Assembly: GCA_002898015.1 (NCBI GenBank)
Contig: BDTM01000067.1
Span: 1 to 64,000 of the forward strand
Length of the DNA: 64,000 nt
Direction of reading: 5' to 3'
Origin: a bacterium BMS3Bbin03
Lineage (GTDB): Bacteria > Zhuqueibacterota > JdFR-76 > BMS3Abin05
A program made the position numbers and the translations under genes. Position 1 is the stretch's first letter, and the number at the start of each line of letters is the position of its first letter. Shown here piece after piece: positions 60,065 through 64,000 of this stretch. A model generated the notes under the pieces. The model worked only from the letters and a program-made list of their open reading frames with translations, did no database searches and was not told the origin of the DNA.

Positions 60065-60988
60065 TTACACCTCAAATCTCTGAAAATACTCAACGGTCTG
60101 GCGGAGCCCGTCCTGAAGCGAAACCACGGGTTCCCAGCCCAATGTCTTTTTAATTTTTTTGTAATCGATCACGCTGCGTTGCTGTTCGCCGTCTTTTGCA
60201 AGGCCATGTTTTTCAGGCGTATTCTTACGAACAATTTTATTTAATTCCCGGAAAACGATGTTTACATCCGTTTCAATCCCGGTTCCCACGTTAAAAATAT
60301 CCGATTTCGGGTAGTCCAGTGCCAGCAGATTGGCACGCACCACATCCCCCACGAAGACAAAATCACGCGTCTGCGTCCCGTCTCCGTTAATAACCGGCTG
60401 CTGATCCTTGAGCATTTTTTCAATAAAAATAGCCACCACACCGGCTTCTCCGTGGGGGTTTTGCCGGGGGCCGTAGACATTGGCATATCGCAGAATGACG
60501 GACTGCAGATTGTAAGTTAATTCGTAAAAAAACAAATATTTTTCAACCGTTAATTTTGTAATTCCGTAGGGTGAAACCGGTCGATTGGGATGGTTTTCAT
60601 CGGCAGGAAAATAATCCTGCTCACCATAGATTGCGCCGCCTGTAGACGCAAAAATGATTTTCTGAACACCCGCCTTCACGGCATTTTGAAGGATGTTCAA
60701 CGTCCCGAGAACGTTCACCTCCGCATCAAAGACGGGATTCTCCACAGAACGGCGGACGTCCATCTGAGCCGCCTCGTGATAAACCACATCAAATTTTTCA
60801 AGCGCAAAGACCTTTTCCAATTCATCGGCCCGCAAATCCATGAGATAAAATTTTGCGTTTGGATTGAGATTCTGCAGCCGTCCCATGTAAAGATTGTCCA
60901 CAACACAAACATCATGCCCGGCTTCAATAAGCGCATCAACAATGTTCGATCCGATAAAACCGGCTCCTCCGGTGACCAGGATTTTCAT
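60065..60988 (-). CDS. NAD-dependent sugar epimerase/dehydratase (GalE-like)
   Basis: A 307-residue extended short-chain dehydrogenase. The NAD motif TGGAGFIGSNIVDALIEAG is at residues 6-24. The catalytic YGITK is in PVSPYGITKLTVEKYLFF, with ASTGGAIYGE before it. It resembles UDP-glucose 4-epimerase and similar nucleotide-sugar enzymes. It lies 25 bases after purD and two bases before the hydrolase gene. The exact sugar is not determined. Confidence 0.93.
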   Translation of the reverse strand: MKILVTGGAGFIGSNIVDALIEAGHDVCVVDNLYMGRLQNLNPNAKFYLMDLRADELEKVFALEKFDVVYHEAAQMDVRRSVENPVFDAEVNVLGTLNILQNAVKAGVQKIIFASTGGAIYGEQDYFPADENHPNRPVSPYGITKLTVEKYLFFYELTYNLQSVILRYANVYGPRQNPHGEAGVVAIFIEKMLKDQQPVINGDGTQTRDFVFVGDVVRANLLALDYPKSDIFNVGTGIETDVNIVFRELNKIVRKNTPEKHGLAKDGEQQRSVIDYKKIKKTLGWEPVVSLQDGLRQTVEYFQRFEV

Positions 60989-61013
60989 TTAACCTCCGCC
61001 AACTTTTCACAAA

Positions 61014-62285
61014 TTATATGTTTCTTAATCCCTTTTTTCCGATGTCCGTTCGGTAATAAGCGCCTTCAAAAAAAATGGATTTTACGGCTTTGTACGCGCC
61101 CTCGATGGCATCTTTCAAGGATTGGGCCAGATGGGTAACGCCCAGTACGCGTCCGCCATTGGTCAGCAATTTTCCGTTCACCCGCTTTGTACCTGCGTGA
61201 AAAATAATTGTGTCCGCCCCGAAATCACTGTCGAGCCCTGTAATTTCCTTCCCTTTTTCATACGGCCCGGGATACCCTTCGGACGCCATGATCACACAAA
61301 CAGCCGACCTGTCCTCGATTTCAAGGTTGTAATCCGCCAGATTGCCGTTCACGACAGCCATCATACCTTCCAGTAAATCGGATTTTAGCAGCGGAAGAAT
61401 GGCCTGGCTTTCCGGGTCTCCAAAACGACAGTTAAACTCGATTACTTTCGGCCCTTCTTCCGTAAGCATGAGACCGGCGTAAAGGATCCCTTTATAAGGA
61501 TTCCCGTCTTTTGCCATTCCCCGGATCGTGGGCTCCAAAACCGTTTCCCGGATTTCCCGGAGCAGCTTTTCATTTACAAACGGCACGGGCGCGTAGGCCC
61601 CCATTCCGCCGGTGTTTGGTCCGAGATCATTATCAAAAACAGCTTTGTGATCCTGTGCCGGAATGAGAGGCAGCACGGTCTTCCCATCCGAAAAAGCCAG
61701 GACAGACACTTCATCCCCCTCCAAAAATTCTTCTATCACGACCCGATGGCCTGCCTCTCCAAACACGTTCCGCAGCATCATTTCTTCAAGAGCCTTTTGG
61801 GCATCACTTTTTGTTTCACACACCAAAGAGCCCTTTCCGGCAGCCAATCCATCCGCTTTCACCACAAGCTTGCCTTCGTGATTCCAGATGTAATTTCGGG
61901 CATTGGCCATCGACTTAAACACTTCATATCCGGCAGTCGGAATGTGATATCGCTGCATAAAATCCTTTGCAAAAGATTTGCTGCCTTCAATGCGCGCGGC
62001 CCCCCGTGAAGGGCCGAATAGCTTGAGCCCCTCTTTTTGAAACATATCCGCAATACCGTGCACCAGGGGTAACTCGGGACCTACAACCGTGAAATCGATG
62101 GACTTCTCTTTCGCAAATTGAAGAAGGCTCTGAAGATCATCTGGCCTGATCGGGGCACATTCCGCAAAGGCTTCTATCCCCGGATTTCCCGGTGCACAAT
62201 ACAGGCGGTCAATCGCCGGATTCTGAGCCAATTTCCATACAAGCGCATGTTCCCGCCCGCCATTGCCGATCACTAAAACTTTCAT
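61014..62285 (-). CDS. purD: Phosphoribosylamine-glycine ligase
   Basis: A 423-residue ATP-grasp enzyme that makes glycinamide ribonucleotide in purine synthesis. It starts MKVLVIGNGGREHALVWKL and includes GPSRGAARIEGSKSFAKDFM, KADGLAAGKGSLVC and DHKAVFDNDLGPNTGGMGAY, all diagnostic for PurD. Length is normal. No other purine genes are nearby in the window. The upstream flank (62286-62429) is AT-rich and likely holds its promoter. Confidence 0.96.
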   Translation of the reverse strand: MKVLVIGNGGREHALVWKLAQNPAIDRLYCAPGNPGIEAFAECAPIRPDDLQSLLQFAKEKSIDFTVVGPELPLVHGIADMFQKEGLKLFGPSRGAARIEGSKSFAKDFMQRYHIPTAGYEVFKSMANARNYIWNHEGKLVVKADGLAAGKGSLVCETKSDAQKALEEMMLRNVFGEAGHRVVIEEFLEGDEVSVLAFSDGKTVLPLIPAQDHKAVFDNDLGPNTGGMGAYAPVPFVNEKLLREIRETVLEPTIRGMAKDGNPYKGILYAGLMLTEEGPKVIEFNCRFGDPESQAILPLLKSDLLEGMMAVVNGNLADYNLEIEDRSAVCVIMASEGYPGPYEKGKEITGLDSDFGADTIIFHAGTKRVNGKLLTNGGRVLGVTHLAQSLKDAIEGAYKAVKSIFFEGAYYRTDIGKKGLRNI

Positions 62286-62429
62286 TGTTCACCACCTGTT
62301 ATCCTAAACGATTGGCACAATACACAAAAAATATTTATTGCATAAAAATAGCCAACTTACGGCCAAATTGCAAATACTTTTTCAAAATACAGGCATTTAT
62401 TGGAAAGAATTGACCGGCGCCCGGTGATT

Positions 62430-62467
62430 TAAAAAATAAAAGGCTGCCGGTTTAAGACAGCCTTTCT
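62430..62467 (-). terminator. Rho-independent terminator of the YCF48/T9SS cargo gene
   Basis: Read on the minus strand: AAAGGCTG, an 11-base loop, CAGCCTTT and then TATTTTTT. It starts about 23 bases after the stop codon at 62490. Confidence 0.85.
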
Positions 62468-62489
62468 AATGTTTATCGCTAGTTTCGGT

Positions 62490-64000
62490 TTATTTCAGAA
62501 GCAAGAGCTTCTTTGTTGCCACAGACGTGCCGGCCTGAATCCGGTAAAAATAGACGCCGCTGGGAAGGGGGCCGGCGTTCCACCGCACGGAATAGCGGCC
62601 GGCGGTTTTTTTCTCGTTCAAAAGCGTTTGTACCCATTCCCCCTGCACATTAAATATGGAAAGGCGCACACGAGATGTTTGTGGAATGCTGAACGAAATG
62701 GTTGTGACAGGGTTGAATGGATTCGGATAATTTTGAAGCAGGCCGACCGCAAGGGGGACCTGTTCGGGAAATTCCTCAACCCGGGTTTGAACCGGTTTGG
62801 TGAGAACCGTGGTGTTGGTGCCCACAATCCAGGGTTGTCCGCCGGGCGCCTGAGCGACATCCTGCAAATTATTTTCATTCATGACATCCACGGGATTCCA
62901 GGTTGCGCCGCTGTCCGCAGTCTCAAAAACCGCACCCTTTTTTCCGATGATCCAGCCGTGTGCGGCGTTTTGGAAATAAACCTTGTCAAAGTTCAGGCCG
63001 GTTCCCCAATCCATCGTCTTCCAGGCGGCCCCGCCATCCGCTGACTTCAACACCACACTCTTTCCCCCTCTTGCAGACTTTCCGACAATCCACCCATTTG
63101 AAGGACCGGCAAAATAAACGGATTTAAAATCCGCTTTAACCGGAAAATCGTGACGGGCTCTCTTCCAGGACATACCGCCATCGGCTGTGAAAACAATTGA
63201 CGAATCCCCGCCAACGGCCACGCCGTGGGAGGCATCATAAAAAAAGATGTCGTAAAGCGGCTTGTGGGTTGAATCCTCCAAAACGGTTGTCCAGTTAATG
63301 CCGCCGTCCGTCGTCCATTGGATAATGTCCTCGCCGCTTGAATTTTTTCCGCAAGCAAAACCGGTATTGACATCCAGAAAATAAATTCCGTAAAATGCGG
63401 CTCGCGCATTTTTTAAGATTTGCAGCCCGGTCCAGGTTTTACCGCCGTCTGTCGTTCTGGCGATTGACCCATAGCCCCCCGCCGTCCAGCCATAATCTTT
63501 ATTCAGAAAAAACAGATCTTCAATTCGAACCGCACGATTTTCTTCGGCCACACAGCTAAATTGCCAATTCTTCCCATCATCCGTGCTTTTTAACACGCCG
63601 CCGTTCCAGCCCGCTGCGAAAACAGTGTGCGAATCGGGGGCCGCCACGGCGTAATAATTGAGGATGTCGGGGATACGATACGAAAGCGTCCAGCTCCGGG
63701 CGCCGTCGTCCGAGTAAGCCAGTTCACCTAAAGCGCCGGCCGCCCAGATACGTCCATCCAAAATCTGTATAGCGTACAAGGTATTTCCGGTAAAAATCGG
63801 CATCGGCGTGAATGTCTGCCCGCCGTCGGTGGTTTTCAGAATTAAACTTCCGTAACCGGCACCGCCGCCTACAATATAGCCGTTGTTTTCATCTGTGAAA
63901 GCGATGGCATATCCGTAACAATATGTTTTCAGGGATTGATCTAAAAATTTCCAGTTTCTGCCGCCGTCGGTGGTTTTCATCAAAAGCGTCGGCTGCAAAC
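62490..64000 (-). CDS. YCF48-like repeat protein with T9SS sorting domain (5' end outside the window)
   Basis: At least 503 residues; the frame is open to the window edge, so the N-terminus is missing. The visible part is a series of repeats of about 45-50 residues with the core TTDGGKTWT or SADGGAAWKTMDW, as in YCF48/BNR-type seven-bladed propellers. The last 85 residues are a type IX secretion sorting domain: LLQNYPNPFNPVTTISFSIP, then VRLSIFNVQGEWVQTLLNEK and SGVYFYRIQAGTSVATKKLL. It is probably exported by T9SS and held at or released from the surface. Function beyond that is unknown. Confidence 0.9.
   Translation of the reverse strand, partial: LQPTLLMKTTDGGRNWKFLDQSLKTYCYGYAIAFTDENNGYIVGGGAGYGSLILKTTDGGQTFTPMPIFTGNTLYAIQILDGRIWAAGALGELAYSDDGARSWTLSYRIPDILNYYAVAAPDSHTVFAAGWNGGVLKSTDDGKNWQFSCVAEENRAVRIEDLFFLNKDYGWTAGGYGSIARTTDGGKTWTGLQILKNARAAFYGIYFLDVNTGFACGKNSSGEDIIQWTTDGGINWTTVLEDSTHKPLYDIFFYDASHGVAVGGDSSIVFTADGGMSWKRARHDFPVKADFKSVYFAGPSNGWIVGKSARGGKSVVLKSADGGAAWKTMDWGTGLNFDKVYFQNAAHGWIIGKKGAVFETADSGATWNPVDVMNENNLQDVAQAPGGQPWIVGTNTTVLTKPVQTRVEEFPEQVPLAVGLLQNYPNPFNPVTTISFSIPQTSRVRLSIFNVQGEWVQTLLNEKKTAGRYSVRWNAGPLPSGVYFYRIQAGTSVATKKLLLLK

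Overview
The window is a bacterial chromosomal segment (roughly 45-48% G+C by eye outside one AT-rich island) that reads like a Gram-negative member of the FCB group, closest in flavour to Calditrichota/KSB1-type lineages. The clues are a C-terminal type IX secretion (T9SS) sorting domain on a YCF48-like protein (62490-64000), a PorD-like (DUF4835) protein beside a PorV/PorQ-like barrel (54934-56790), a TonB-ExbB-ExbD set, an LptE-like lipoprotein, spore-maturation SpmA/SpmB homologues, an MglA/roadblock module and many palindromic dispersed repeats. The lineage is inferred from gene content only.

Layout. 1-3700: xanthine-dehydrogenase-like molybdo-enzyme (small and large subunits) with a molybdopterin nucleotidyltransferase. 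3700-6750: repeat-rich gap with a NamZ remnant, then a two-gene ABC exporter. 7000-10130: minus-strand GT21 glycosyltransferase, GH1 glycosidase and PAP2 phosphatase. 10380-11730: two copies of a dispersed promoter-plus-hairpin repeat around a small membrane protein. 11731-20623: the most interesting region. A sigma-54 activator gene is followed by two dyads, a sigma-54 (-24/-12) promoter and a 52-residue Cys-rich peptide gene. A decayed 1.85-kb insertion sequence comes next, then a tight AT-rich operon of radical SAM/SPASM enzyme, two secreted beta-propeller proteins, a second 50-residue Cys-rich peptide and an ABC exporter. The two peptides are clear paralogues and too short for an ordinary ORF list. 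21096-29710: RND efflux adaptor and two RND pumps, split by a hairpin-rich tandem repeat and a GxxExxY gene remnant.

30658-38683: rubrerythrin (minus), then a plus-strand run of WbqC-like protein, cyclase, amine/amino-acid oxidase, DUF2520 protein, conserved hypothetical, CutA and TonB-ExbB-ExbD, closing on a convergent Nudix hydrolase. 39006-43594: enoyl-CoA hydratase and a NagB/PIG-L fusion (minus), SpmA-SpmB (plus). 43631-55764: a long minus-strand run: TIM-barrel protein, NadB, UMF1-type MFS carrier, roadblock-like protein, MglA GTPase, second roadblock protein, phosphoesterase, PriA, a helix-hairpin-helix/beta-barrel protein and a PorV-like protein. 55930-56790: PorD-like protein (plus). 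57477-64000: minus-strand LptE, sigma-54 regulator, MBL-fold hydrolase, sugar epimerase, PurD and the 5'-truncated T9SS cargo protein.

Working model for 11731-20623 (inference): the activator binds the upstream dyads and switches on a sigma-54 promoter. That promoter drives a Cys-rich peptide; the radical SAM enzyme modifies it and the ABC transporter exports it, with the propeller proteins acting outside the inner membrane. The IS now separates peptide A and its promoter from the maturation operon. I saw no tRNA, rRNA or CRISPR array.
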